A model generated the notes under the pieces. The model ran no database searches and was not told where the DNA came from. It saw nothing but the letters and a program-made list of their open reading frames with translations. Of a stretch of DNA of 64,000 nt, positions 37,961-49,480 are shown one piece after another. The stretch's first letter is position 1. Each line of letters opens with the position of its first letter. A program made the translations under genes and the position numbers. Source of the stretch: Sphagnum compactum (taxonomy: Eukaryota > Bryophyta > Sphagnopsida > Sphagnales); NCBI GenBank assembly GCA_965153455.1, contig OZ234497.1, positions 14,060,302 through 14,124,301 on the forward strand, written 5' to 3'.

Positions 37961-39330
37961 TGTAGTTCTGTAGATAAAGACTAAGGTCCTAGGAAGTAAT
38001 GAAAGTCACCACTGCAAGATCTAAGGTCTTGTGAACTGATGAAGACCAATGGGTCAGTAGTAAAATAAAATAAACAATACAAAACAAAGAAATAATGCCT
38101 AGAAACTTTCCTAATCCAATATCATGGATCCTACAAGGAATCTTTCAACACACTTTTAGTCCCCAGTTGATGTTAAGATTCCTTGATAATCCTATACAAA
38201 GAATGAATTAGTCATGAACATGAAGACCTTTGCATTACATTTTGAATTAATCCTACCTACAACTTTGACTGTAAGGACAATGTAAAGGATAATGAACGTA
38301 TTGGGCATACGCATGTTAAAGTAGGCCAATTGGTGATCCTTGCTCAAAAAGCAAACATAGGTGAAAAGTGTAGTTTGCATTGTTGAATTTTAAGGCTTTT
38401 AATAATGCTACAAATTTTAGAATGTAAATTGCGATACTAAATAAACCATATATGGTCATATTTCATGTATTCTATTACTTTCATCATTTATTTTATTTAT
38501 TGGAAGTTAATGTTTGGTACTTTTCCAAAATCAAACTATTCAAATGTTGTGATATTGATGTTTGAGTTATCAAGCATATTGATTTTTTTAAAAAAAAACT
38601 TGAATATTTCAATTATGATATTGTGAAGCCTCTAAAAAACAGTTTTCCAAATTAACAGAATTATGCATCTAAAACATGATTTTCTATATGAATCCAAACA
38701 CTAGTACTTGCATATAATATGTCAAAACAATCCTCCAATTTGAAAGTAGGACATATGAATTTTTTGGTCAAATGATAATTAATTAATATGCTTTTATGTT
38801 ACTTTGTGCAATATTCATAAACTTGGAATGTAGAATGAAAGTAGGTTGAAAAAAAGGAAACACAAAATCTTAAGCTTTAAAAAACATATCCATACCATCC
38901 TACATACACTCATGTAATTTTTTTGTATGTTTTTAAAGATTAGGTTCTACGTTCTATGCTTCAAAGTTGATATTTTTGTGTTTTCCACTCGCAACATATA
39001 CTAATTTGGCCTATTTTTGTATGCTTACACCTTACTAATTGGTCCATCAATATGGGACTCATTTTATTTCTTTTAAACAAAAATACTTGACTCTAAACAT
39101 AAAATCAAGCTAAATCATTCTGAGAATCTCAAGAGAACTCAGAACTTGGTTTTCTATCAAAACTGCTAGAAAAATTCCTTGGAAGATTGGCAAATTCCTA
39201 AGGACTTTTTACAAAGGTAGACTACAAGTATGTTTGAAATCTTGGTTGTCTATCAAAGCTACAAGAAAAAGAAGTATAGAATTAAACAACAAAAAGTTTG
39301 TAACAAAATTGAAATGAAAAGAAAGGAATT
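37961..39330. other. AT-rich intergenic DNA, no gene seen
   Basis: Only short open frames and A/T runs are present. Nothing is recognised. Confidence 0.45.
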
Positions 39331-39389
39331 TGCAAAACAAAATTTTTGTTGGAGATAAAAATACGTTTAACTTTCTTGCAAGAAATGAA

Positions 39390-40135
39390 TAGCATGTTTC
39401 TCCCATGTATTTGGAGAAATCAAGTGGTGAACCACATCCTTCACATTTAGGCTCACCCTAGTCTCTTTTGTCCACCATCTTACCACAATCTATTTGACAT
39501 TCTCACTTATGGCATCATTTCGTTGCTTTCTGTCAGGCTTCACTCATTTCACCCCTATAGTCTCATTATTCAATAGTTCCCTATGCTCCATGGCTTGTTG
39601 AATGGATCTGTAATTCAACCCTACACAACTTTTGGCTACTTGCATATTTGAACTATTTTGTGTAGAAATAACTGATGTTGCAACAATGTGGTGAGCATAG
39701 TAATGGTCTTTGCCCTTCCCGTACTTCAATTCCTTTCATGTTGCTTCAAGATTTTCACAAATCACCTCACATTGCTTTAGTTTCTTCTCCTTCACTACAA
39801 AATCAAGCATTATAGGTTGTAAAAAAGGTTGTTTGAGGCATTTTTCTATAACCTTTTTCTGGTATTCAATCCCCTCATGGGATGTGAGCTCCTGAAGGGT
39901 CAATGCAACTTGTTGAGCATGTGCAGCAAGTGTTCAATCATTGTTGGACACACTTTCCACAACGGCCACAGATTCTTTTCTCAACTTGATTTCTTTGGCT
40001 CGTTGCGCTACTTTGTGTTTTTATCTCCTAACATTCAATTTTAACCTCTTAGTGACCTCCATAGCATGTCGACATCTAGTCAAATCCCCTATAGTCTTTC
40101 TTGCATGCTTGTTTGCCATGCCCAGGATGAAATGA
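39390..40135 (-). pseudogene. Transposon-derived gene relic (same family), copy 3, N-terminal part
   Basis: Minus-strand sequence from ATG near 40120 (MANKHARKTIGDLTRCRHAM) is readable in one direction through several stops. It goes through LTLQELTSHEGIEYQKKVIE, the frame KYGKGKDHYYAHHIVATS (39729-39544) and on to TKETRVSLNVKDVVHHLIS near 39440. The last motif aligns with KVSPNMKDVVQRHLGQK of copy 1, and the preceding charged helical region is in the same relative place as copy 1's 5.7-6.0 kb block. Stops include TGA after LEAT and TAG after SENVK. This is the N-terminal third of the same family; the catalytic part is absent. Confidence 0.55.
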
Positions 40136-42966
40136 ACTATCCATCACAAGTAACAATAAGTGTTGAAAAAAATAGCATGCAAAGTTCTTATCGATGACTA
40201 AAACCCATTGCACAATGCATATAACATTTGAACCAATAATGAAATAACTTCAACATTGAAAGAACTTTAGACACATTTGTACTTAATTATATTGTGAGAT
40301 GATATGATTTTGCAAGGTAAAAACCATATTTCATAATAGATTTGTAAACAATGTTTAAAGTTTTGTCATAGTTATGCACATCTACTTTCTTCATTCCATT
40401 CTTATTTGTTTAGAGCATGAGGGGTGCACCTGTTGCACTTATAACTTTGAGCATCTTGTGAGGCTACAAATCAACAGTTATTTCCACTTGAGTTGTTTGA
40501 TCACCACAATTGTACAATTTTTCCCAATGTTAATTGTGGCTACCTAGGACTAAAGATGGTGGGATTGATGGCTAGGACTAAAGCTTTTCTAGAAGAGACC
40601 AAAGAACTTGCAAATTGTGCATGTTTCTAGCTCGCAAGCGTGACAATGGCTATGGTGGAAACATGGATGATGACTATGCAAAAAACAAGAAAAGAATTGA
40701 CATGGGCGCCAAACCCTACACTTATGAATGAGATGACATAAAAAAATGGATGTGATCAATTAATTTGGCAAGTGGATGGGATGAACTTTAAAAATGATTG
40801 TGGAGATTGAATTGATCGAACGATTAAGAGATTCTGACACTTTTAAAATTTTCCCCTAGATAAAATACACCTTAGGAATGGCCAAGATGCAAGACTGGTC
40901 TTCATTCATTTCGGAAACACCCCTCCTATTCACAATATGTTCCATCACCATTTTAAATGACCTTAAATTGTCTTGTTTTCTTGTAGGCGTTTACTATACT
41001 TAGGTATAAGGCTACTGAAACAAAAAATTATTCAAATAAGGAAAAAAACATGTCCTTTCCTATGTAACCATATTACCCATTTTTTAAAGATCTTTTCTTA
41101 TTCCTTATGGATAGGCTACTTGTCCAAAATGATTTATTTTTATGCCAATAGATGGAGCATGCATTATTATATTATGGACATACAAATGAAATGATTTGGA
41201 AAAAAATAAAGATTCTTTTTTGTGCCTTTTCCACCAAACTATTGAATGATACATGGTTCCTGGAAAAAAGTTTAGGACAATTAAAGACGTGTTAAAATCA
41301 TCCAAATCACACATAACCATAACCATTTTAATCAAGAAGAATGTGAGTATTTAATGAACTATGTAGAATTAATAAATAAATAATTCGATTATCGTGGTGG
41401 TCATTTTAAGTCATGTCCTAAGAGCAATTTTGGGGTGAAACATTCCTTTTATGTACCCCAACCGTGATTGGACCCGTAGATAGTTTATTAAACTTTATAA
41501 GTACTTATAAGTGTAATATGCCTAATTTAGGGTCTATTAGCTATGAATTTAGGTTTGGTATGTACCTTAAGCAATATAAAATTGTAAGTTAAGTAGCCAA
41601 ATTAATATGGTTGATTTGATTAAGTGTCAAATTAGAATGGCCATTGAATATGGTCAATTTGACTAAGTTTTGGTCATCTTGATAGACCTTTGGCCTTTTT
41701 GACTAGATATTTGGTTTGTCACATGGTCAGAAAGGTCATTTAGTGTCAAATGTTTTAGTCAAAAGTAACTCGTGTCTTTCATGCCCCAAGCCTTTAGTCA
41801 AAACAACCATCCCCCTTGGTCAATGTGAACATTTTAGTCAAGTTGGACTTTCTGAAAAGTCATGTTTCCTTTTAGTGCATTCACCATCAAGTTTTTAATT
41901 ACCAAATAGACATACTACCACCACTAATCATTTGTAACAATAGTGAGCAAAAACTTTCATTTTAAAAATTGCTAAAATTAATCGAATGGTCAATATGACA
42001 ATTGACTAGACTCCTTCTCAATAGACAAACAGACATATTGGAACCATTAATCATTTAGAGTAATAGCTTGAAATTTTAATTTCCAAATCTTCACATTTTC
42101 TTTTTCCAACAAAGACATATTTCTTGCAATGTTTTAAAGAACTTGATCAAGGTTTTGGTGTTCAACTTGATAATCTTCAAACAATTCTTCACCTTGCACA
42201 ACACACTTAATCATATCCTCTAAACCTTTTTTTGAATAATCTAGATTGCACTCTGAATCAAGATGCTTCTAATGAACTCCATCAAACTAGAATATTAGAT
42301 CTTTCAAATAATCCTCCTACTCCATGCACATTTCTGCAATTTGAATGTTTTCTATTTTAGAGGGTTGCATTTGTATCTACACTCAACAGAAAAAAACCTC
42401 AAATTCAAGATTTAGGCATAATCGTTTTCCAAAGAACATGATAATTTGGTAATTACATGCCTTAGTTTTAAATCAAACTTTAGACATGTTTTCGTGAATA
42501 GAAGAAAATAAGTAGATTAGAATATTTTCAATGTTGATTTTCTTTTCAAGTTTACATATATGTTGTGAAATTATCTTTAATTTTTGTTATGCTTTCATTG
42601 AGTGCAAATAGGATAACATGAGCCACATTTGCCTTCTTTTTTACTACTTTTGTGACTGCTTTTTGGAAATGTTCCCAAAATATTCTTGGAATATTCTTTA
42701 AAAAGTGTACAAAGAAATCTTTAAATTTTTAAAAAAATCACACTATTTTATTTAGGTTTATGTTAAAATTTTGGTTAAAAATGTCATTTTCAAAAAAATT
42801 CAAATCCATTTACAAGTCCTTTTATTGCTTAAAAACAAATGCTATAGTGTTTAATGAGTGTTTTTGTTTTTTTTTATTCATTGGATTAATTTCAGATTAA
42901 TTCACATGTCCCATGATATATTAAAAATACAACCATATAAACAAATCTTACAATTTCAACATCAAA
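40136..42966. other. AT-rich intergenic DNA with TTTGGTCA-type short repeats
   Basis: Between about 41590 and 41850 the words GGTCAATTTGACTA, TTTGGTCA and TTTAGTCAA recur irregularly, which gives that part a repetitive character. No gene is recognised in the stretch. Confidence 0.45.
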
Positions 42967-43797
42967 TTAAATTATGACTTTAAAACATGAAAAAACCAAA
43001 CAAGCGTTACACTTGTTATCGTATGTGTTACTATGATTACACCCCACCACAAAATCTTGTGCTTTTGATGCCAAAGCCTTGTGATCTTCCATGTTAAACC
43101 TTAAACCTATCAACTTTTCTTCCAATCTTTTCTTTTCACTATTTGCCAAACCAACCTTTGCTTACGCTTGCTTCTCCAAATCACATAATTGTTGAAGGTC
43201 TTCAACCCTTTTTGTTTATGATGGCAAAATGTGATATGGACACATGTTGTGTTGCATCAAGTAGTTGCTTTTTGTCTCCAATGTCATGGTCTTACCTTCA
43301 AATCACGTAGACATCTCTCCCCCAACACTAAAATATGAAAGTTCCATGCTTTCATTCTTAAGCCTCCCCACATCTCTCCTCCTACCTAGGTTCTCTTTTG
43401 TTGTTGAAGTTGTTGCCTTTGCCCAATTGGTGTCAAAACCTTTTTTTTGCATTATGTAGGTTTTAACCAACCATATCATGAAATCATTGTTGGTTGGAGT
43501 AGCTACACCATAAATCTACTAATGGAGCTTCTTTAGATCTTGTTTTGTATCAGCATGGAGAAGTTGGTTTGTAAGCTTTTAACTACATTTGGGCCCAAAA
43601 ACTTCCATTAAATCACTTTCATTCACATGTACACTAGTAAGTTTTATTTTTGGATTCGTACCCATGTTATTCAAATGCCTAACAATTGAGAAATGGGTAC
43701 ATCCACAATAAAATGAGCCACACCCAATTCCTTTGTTCCTTTCAAAAACGCAAGGACTTGAAATTGGAAATTGAGATGGCATGCAACCATTACACAA
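42967..43797 (-). other. Unrecognised minus-strand coding-like blocks
   Basis: Two open frames look less random than their surroundings. The first, 43797-43579 (72 codons), is Cys- and His-bearing (CNGC, GCGSFYCGC) and ends at FGPKCS. The second, 43149-42967, has a charged coiled-coil-like start (ANSEKKRLEEKLIGL). The region between them also reads in minus-strand pieces with heptad-like leucines. They could be the 5' end of the transposon relic that continues at 40.1 kb, but no homologous segment was found in copy 1, so no function is given. Confidence 0.25.
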
Positions 43798-45559
43798 AAT
43801 TTATGGTTTAATCACATATTTGAATTGTACAATATATTCTTATATAATAATATTTAGTTTTTTTGAATTTTTTAAATATTTATTCAATAATTATTAGAAA
43901 GAAAATTGCAAATTCTAAATTTTACAATTTATTTATATATATATCAATTCCAATGATGATCCAAAACCATGTAAAGTCTAATAATTATTCAATCTACATG
44001 AATACGAAAATTTTCCAAACAAATTTAGATTAATTTTGATCATTCTTATGTGACTTATTTAGGACTTCAAGACTGGTTTCAAGTGTTTAATTAGTCCTTT
44101 TTCACCTTCAAATGTTGATGTAATTGATTCATATTTTTACATGTCATTATTGAATGTATATTACATCACATTATGTAGATTAAATGAAAAACATTTAATC
44201 TTAAAAGCAGTTAGAAATTGACAAGTGTGTTATTCAAGAGTGGTTACACTTGTAGTGGTTCATTATATTGCAGATTTACCCAAATAATCTTTTGTTTGGA
44301 GCCAATACTCAACTGCTTCCTAGGGAAGGACCTTTGCATCCTTTCTTTTTTATCTTTATTTCTTCTGTCACCATTTTTCACAATTGGGTCCAAGTATGGT
44401 CGGGGTACCCAAAAGGACTATTTCATTTAATATCCAATGGACCCCTTCACTTGAACATGTCGTTGAAATTTAAAAGCACATTCATGTTGAAATATGTATA
44501 GTACTAAGGTACTATTTTATGCATAGAACTTTAAATTTGAACAAGATTAAGGATTCCTAACAAATCTTGGAAAACTTTCTAAAACTTTGACTTGTGAGAA
44601 AAAAAAGTTCAAAGACTCATAAGGAACCTCTAAATAAATTATTTTGCTTCAAGATTTTTACCACAAACACCTTAACTACTAATGTATATAAAATTTTCAA
44701 ATGTGACAAAAACCAAGTGCCTGATAAATTTTATTATTCTTACATTCATAAGTGAAAATAATAGATACTTTAGATGCCCATATAAAAACTTGGAGCAAAT
44801 TTATTTATTTGACATGAAAAAAAAGGAAATTTAAAATAGGTAAATATAGGTTTTATGAAAAAAAGGTGAATTTGGGGGTCCTAGGAATGAGTCCTTATGT
44901 TTCAAACAGGGTACCCCAACTGTATTTGGACCCAACTCCCGGAAAAAAAACAAATAACTACCCTAAAACTTAAAGTCCATAATGTATAAAATTGCACAGA
45001 ATCCAAATTCCACAAGCTTAAACACTTAAGCATTAAAGTAATAAAAGCAAGAGCACTGAACTACTAGAAAGAATAACATTAAAGTAATAGCAATAAGTGC
45101 AAGAGATTCAATTTGCACACAAGCAAGAGAAGTGTTCAGACAAATTCAATTGAACTTGCATTCGAGTGACATAACAACACATATGTTCTGGTCATTAGGA
45201 TCGGGGAAAGCACATGACAAGCCTTATTGACCTAAACGTGCGCATTTAAAGGACAATTTCAAATTATTTTTAGTTAAAGGTTCAAAATTTACCCATTGTT
45301 CATCCATCCCCTTTATCCAATTTTGACATGTTAATACATCATCATTGAAAAAAAATTAATTGCTTTCCAAGCATTCCCCAACGTAGGTTGATCTGGTTCT
45401 TATAGGTGCATTTAAACCCAATTCCACATGAAGGCATCATAGATGGTGACATTGTCATGTTTCATGAACAATATGAAGCTCAAAAGCTATTGTTTATGCC
45501 TCAACTTTGATGGACTCCTCAATAGCACTGAAACACATCCCCTAACATGATATAAACCT
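43798..45559. other. AT-rich intergenic DNA, no gene seen
   Basis: The only notable repetition is a phrase like GGGTACCC(C/A)A(A/C)..TG(T/G)A(T/C)TTGGACCC, which occurs near 41452, 44403 and 44910 in similar form. It suggests an old dispersed repeat. Confidence 0.45.
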
Positions 45560-46190
45560 TGATTTTAGACCTTAAAACCTTAAGCTTTAGACCTTAACCC
45601 TAAATGTTAGACTTGAAACTTGTAATCTTAGACCTTAAAACCTTGACCTTAATATTCAAACCCTAACCCTAAATTACAAACTTAAACCCAAAATTTAAAC
45701 CATAACCATTTAAAACCCTAATTTCAGACCTAAACCCAAATTTTAGATGTGAATTTTGACCTTTAACCCAAAAAATGAAACCAAACTCGAACGTTTAAAT
45801 CAAATTTTAATCATGTACCTTTGGGGGCTAAGAAGGTTCAATTGTGGACCTAACATGGGAGGTGATTATCAACACTATTCGATTTACAGGCTTCTCAAAT
45901 TCTGTGAATGTGAAGTTGGTGAGGTTGTTGAATAAGGATGATATGGCATGCATTGTGGCCAAAACATCCTAAACCCCCACTGTTGGATCAACAAATTTGT
46001 AATAAACACTGCCTTAACCCTTAAAAGTCAGACCCCTAAACCGTAACTCCTTAAACCTAATCCTAAATTTGAACCCTAAAAATCACCCCCTAATCTAACC
46101 ATAAACCTTAAAATATGAAGTCCCAAGTCCCAAGTTTCAAAAGCTAACCCTAAACCCTAAAAACTAAACTTTAAAATCTCAAGTCCTAAA
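45560..46190. repeat. Degenerate telomere-like (CCCTAAA) sequence
   Basis: Two stretches, about 45560-45790 and 46010-46195, are full of AACCCTAA, CCCTAAA, AAACCTTA and similar heptamer-like words on the plus strand, without a perfect array. This is what a long-decayed interstitial telomere array, or low-complexity sequence derived from one, would look like. Confidence 0.6.
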
Positions 46191-46381
46191 TCTTATGTAA
46201 CTAGCCTTATATAATCTCATATAACCATATATCCATGTATAATCATATAAAATTTATATGGCCACATATAGCCATATTGAGTCTATAAAGCCATACATAA
46301 CCATTGCATATAGTAAAGGACGTCATGGTCCTGAAGCTTTTTCCATCCATCCATCCGTCCCGTCATCCATCCAATCGAGCT

Positions 46382-46434
46382 GAAGGTATTCTGTGACTCC
46401 CCATCCTGCTGCTGCTGCAACAGCAATCTCCTTC
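46382..46434 (-). pseudogene. FAD2 (oleate desaturase) fragment A
   Basis: On the minus strand this reads VKEIAVAAAAGWGVTEYLQ. It corresponds to GGWGVTEYLQHPLGRI of the longer FAD2 copy at 49.2 kb. Similarity ends sharply on the right after ATCTCCTTC (46426-46434) and on the left after the EYLQ codons. The same nine bases begin FAD2 fragment B at 48213, so fragments A and B look like two sides of one interrupted copy. Confidence 0.65.
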
Positions 46435-47407
46435 ACAAATGGAACAGAACATTTCTATGGTCACATCTTGCATTTGGATTTTTCCACATCTACTTGATTA
46501 CTGAGAGGCAAGTGTGTACAAGAATCAAATTTGTGTAGCCTAGCCCATTTTTAGAGCCCAGAGAGAGTGCGGGTTGGGGGGAACACAAGGACAAAGAAGA
46601 AGCTCACACTGCACATAGGTCCAGTCCGTCTGTCAAGAACAGAGACAAGGAAGCTCCCCAAGATTCCATGGAATGATTCCTATTCAGCTGCACCGGAGTA
46701 GCTGCAGGACTTGATCTTCTACATCTGCCGGTGCCAACAATGCAGCACCTCTCGCATCCACAAGATGAGCAAGCAGGTAAACTTTTTTGTTTTTTGTTTT
46801 TGTTTTGTTTTGTTGTTGGTTTTATTTTATTTTTTGGAGGTCACAAAAATTTGTTGATGGAATTTGAAAGCTTCATGAGCGCGGCACAGTTACCTGTCGT
46901 GCTGGAGCCGTTTGATCATCCTATTTACAAGGATCCTCAACATGATGCTCTTCTGTAAAACAGTTTGGACCACGCCTACAAGAGGAGTGTTTCTTTTCTG
47001 GAGGGATTCTCGAGCATTGTAATACAGGGCGTATGTTTCGGTTTGCCTTGAACTTTGAAGAAAGAGATTTGAATGAATTGAATTGGTCTTGAATTTGATT
47101 TTCTTATTCATAGTCCTGATTAGTATGATCAATTTTTAATTCTAATCCGCAGTTGTAAAGATCATTGGAGGGTTTTGGAAACATTGATGATGTCTATGGC
47201 TTTGGAAAAATCTAGAAGTTGAATCCCCGGAGGATTCAACTGCAATTCCGTGGAAGGGATGGACCGTTGCTATCCTGGAAGGTCATGTGGAGAAGTTCGT
47301 GCTGGAGAAATGGAAGTGGAAATGAAGAAGTGAGGAAAAGATCGCGGTAGGTCTGTGGAGGGGCTGGGCTCAGATTTGATGTTTCTGGGCTGCAAAGAAA
47401 AGAAGGC

Positions 47408-47409
<2 letters not shown>

Positions 47410-47454
<45 letters not shown>
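47410..47454. repeat. (GA)n microsatellite, about 22 repeats
   Basis: An uninterrupted GA/AG run. It probably lies in the transcribed leader of the SINAT fragment, where plant genes often carry such runs. It also creates spurious minus-strand frames of serine and leucine. Confidence 0.95.
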
Positions 47455-47460
<6 letters not shown>

Positions 47461-47849
47461 GGCAGTAACCAGAGCAAAGGCGATTTTTCACCTTTGACTA
47501 CACAACTGCAACAGGCATGGTTGCAATCGCAGATACCAAAGGTACAGAAACGTAGGTTATCCACGATGATACCAGCAACAGCAGCACAGAGTAGACTTGA
47601 GTCTTCCTATTCTTATTTTGCTGCAGATTCTTTTGCAGACAGCGGTTACTTGGAATGACACTATCATTGCAACTATGCGCTTTTATTTTGTCAACTTATT
47701 AGATTCATTGACAACCGGGGGTTGCATTTGTTGGCAGGTTTGGCACTGGAGGAAGGTGACTGTTTGGGAAGAAAGTTGGGGGGGGGGGGAGGGTGGGAGA
47801 AGAAATAGGAGTTGTGGAGAAAAGATTAGTAGTAGTAGATGACAATTAT

Positions 47850-48065
47850 ATGGCACCTGGGAACTTGAAGATGGACATTCCTGAATCACCCATGAGGGAA
47901 GAAGGAGACACACCATCTAGCATAGAAGAATCGGAGGTGGAGTCAAAAAACCCACTTTTTACATTAAGGCGAAAGACATCATTTACTGCTGCACATACCA
48001 GCAATGTACATGAGCTGCTGGAGTGTCCAATATGCACCAATTCTATGTACCCTCCTCTTCATCAG
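47850..48065 (+). pseudogene. SINAT-type E3 ubiquitin ligase, first coding exon only
   Basis: The frame begins MAPGNLKMDIPESP and ends with HELLECPICTNSMYPPLHQ at a GT donor (48066). The last part is the start of the RING finger of seven-in-absentia (SINAT) ubiquitin ligases, which normally continues CPNGHTLCSSC in the next exon. The MAPG start and the position of the intron after HQ agree with that family as I know it. The remainder of the RING, the SIAH zinc fingers and the TRAF-like substrate-binding domain are absent: similarity stops 147 bases into the intron, where FAD2-derived sequence begins. Only two of the eight zinc ligands are encoded, so this exon alone has no ligase activity. 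Confidence 0.8.
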
Positions 48066-48212
48066 GTACCCAATCTTTTATTTTCTCTTTGAGTTTTTTT
48101 GGGGGGGGTTTGTTATTTCCCTTCTCTTTATCTCTCTGCTCAGCTTATTCTGCTAGCTTTGTGGAGGAAGAGGAGGAGCATCATTGTAGCAGCAGCAGCA
48201 CCCACCCACCCC

Positions 48213-48265
48213 ATCTCCTTCTTCTTCTTGGGAACAAAAACCTCAAGATGTAGATCCAGGTGCGG
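48213..48265 (-). pseudogene. FAD2 fragment B
   Basis: Minus strand reads LEVFVPKKKKEM, matching DEVFVPKKKKEI of the longer FAD2 copy. It breaks at 48213 exactly where the 9-base ATCTCCTTC repeat begins. Upstream in the gene direction (to the right, beyond about 48265) similarity is lost. Confidence 0.6.
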
Positions 48266-49000
48266 CGGCAGAACTTACAAGAAGCTTCAAAGTTAGGAGT
48301 GTAGTTGTTGTGTGATTTTCATGGCATTGGTTGTTAATCCCAGATAGTCCATAGAGATTAGAGTTTCCAAAAATGTCAGCTTGAAGAGTTCAGGATTTTT
48401 TGCTCATTTCATGACATGTCTTTCAGATAATCCAAGAATGATTTCCTATTGCTTTTTGGAGTTGGGTTTGGGTTTGATAAAACCATGGGGGAATTCAGCC
48501 AGGTGAAATTCATTGACCTGATACTGTTGTATGCAAAAAGGCAAAGCTTGGTCAGGTAAATTGGTGAGATGAAAGAATGAAGAGAACAATCCAAAATTGA
48601 AGTGGAAAAAGAATTAGGGTTTAGGGTTTAGGGTTTAGGGGTGAAGGGGGAACTGGACATGGCTTAAATCTATGTGCAAAATGCAATCCATAAGCATAAA
48701 AGAGCAGCTAAACTTACATGTGGCTTTCTTCATGTTTGTAAAGAGATGTACAGCAAGCACCATTGAAACCAAAGCAAATTGGCCCAAGATGCTGCATTCA
48801 CCAGCTCCACAGACCATCAGCAATGCTTTGGGCAACATCGTGACGACCTAGACAAGCTTTGGCAGTTAGGATTAAGACCACATAGACTCCCAAAGAGAGC
48901 ACATCCCAATTGTCACGCTTTGAGAAAATTGAAACAATTTGCAACAGTTAAACCCTTATAAGCTATAACAACTACAAATATCCCTACTTCACATTGCCCT
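48266..49000. other. Spacer with a telomere-repeat tract
   Basis: Contains four tandem plant telomere units, TTAGGGTTTAGGGTTTAGGG and onward, at 48613-48641, followed by a G-rich stretch (GGGGTGAAGGGGGAAC). Neither strand shows a recognised gene. Confidence 0.55.
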
Positions 49001-49004
49001 TCTT

Positions 49005-49147
49005 ATTGTAGGCACCGTGTTGCTGTGATGACGCCTGTGAAAATACTTCCAAGAGAAATACGGCACCAGCAGACAAGAGTGCAGGAGAAACCCCCCCCAA
49101 AGATTTTGATATCAATATCAGCAACAAACCCAACATATATTCTCTGC
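49005..49147 (-). pseudogene. FAD2 fragment C (duplicated start of the larger fragment)
   Basis: Minus strand reads [19 protein letters not shown], including the second histidine box HRRHH of membrane fatty-acid desaturases, and then loses similarity (VPTIRR). Its left-hand leader, around a run of eight G (minus strand), is almost the same as the sequence that precedes fragment D, so C and D are tandem duplicates of the same part of the gene. The G run shifts the reading frame within the copy. Confidence 0.75.
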
Positions 49148-49480
49148 GGGTATTTTCTCCCTGAAACGTTGCAAATCAGATAGAGAGGCCATCCTAACAG
49201 AAGCATGAGAGCGATCATCAAGATCCGACCCAGTGGATGTTGAAGGTATTCTGTGACTCCCCATCCTCCTGCTACTATAGCATCAATCTCCTTCTTCTTC
49301 TTTGGAACAAAAACCTCATCGCGATTGATGTTACCCATGTTGTTGCGATGACGCCTGTGAGAATATTTCCAGGAGAAATATGGCACCAATAGACAAGAGT
49401 GTAGGAGAAACCCCCGTCCCCCCCCCCCCCCAAGATTTTGATATCAATATCAGCAACAAACCCAACATATATTCTCCACA
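49148..49480 (-). pseudogene. FAD2 fragment D (omega-6 desaturase, central part)
   Basis: Reading on the minus strand from about 49410 to 49148: [34 protein letters not shown], then GWGVTEYLQHPLGRI and LGWPLYLICNVSGRKYP. This is the part of the microsomal oleate desaturase (FAD2) that spans histidine box 2 and the following membrane segment. The box reads HRRHR instead of HRRHH, so an iron ligand is lost. Upstream a poly-G run of variable length (49420-49433) breaks the frame, and the copy ends at about 49475, where the Helitron reading frame begins. The first and third histidine boxes are absent. Confidence 0.8.

Larger units (their letters stand above)
46435..48212 (+). mobile_element. Inserted segment between 9-bp direct repeats, carrying a SINAT exon
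   Basis: The segment is bordered by ATCTCCTTC at 46426-46434 and 48213-48221. To its left and right are minus-strand FAD2 pieces that would be continuous without it, judging by the uninterrupted copy near 49.28 kb. Nine bases is the usual target duplication of Mutator-like elements. However, the first bases (ACAAATGGAACAG) and last bases (CACCCACCCACCCC) are not inverted repeats of each other, so no transposon family can be named. Inside are a plus-strand SINAT first exon, a likely leader with a (GA)n run, and part of its first intron. It could be a Pack-type element lacking clear ends, or filler DNA joined at microhomology. Confidence 0.45.

Noticed and set aside
47236-47564. Minus-strand frames with long SLSLSL runs
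   Set aside because: Translations of the (GA)n microsatellite in several frames, not protein-coding evidence.
46435-48212. Calling the SINAT-bearing insert a Pack-MULE outright
   Set aside because: The 9-base flanks fit, but the two ends are not inverted repeats of each other, so the element type is left open.
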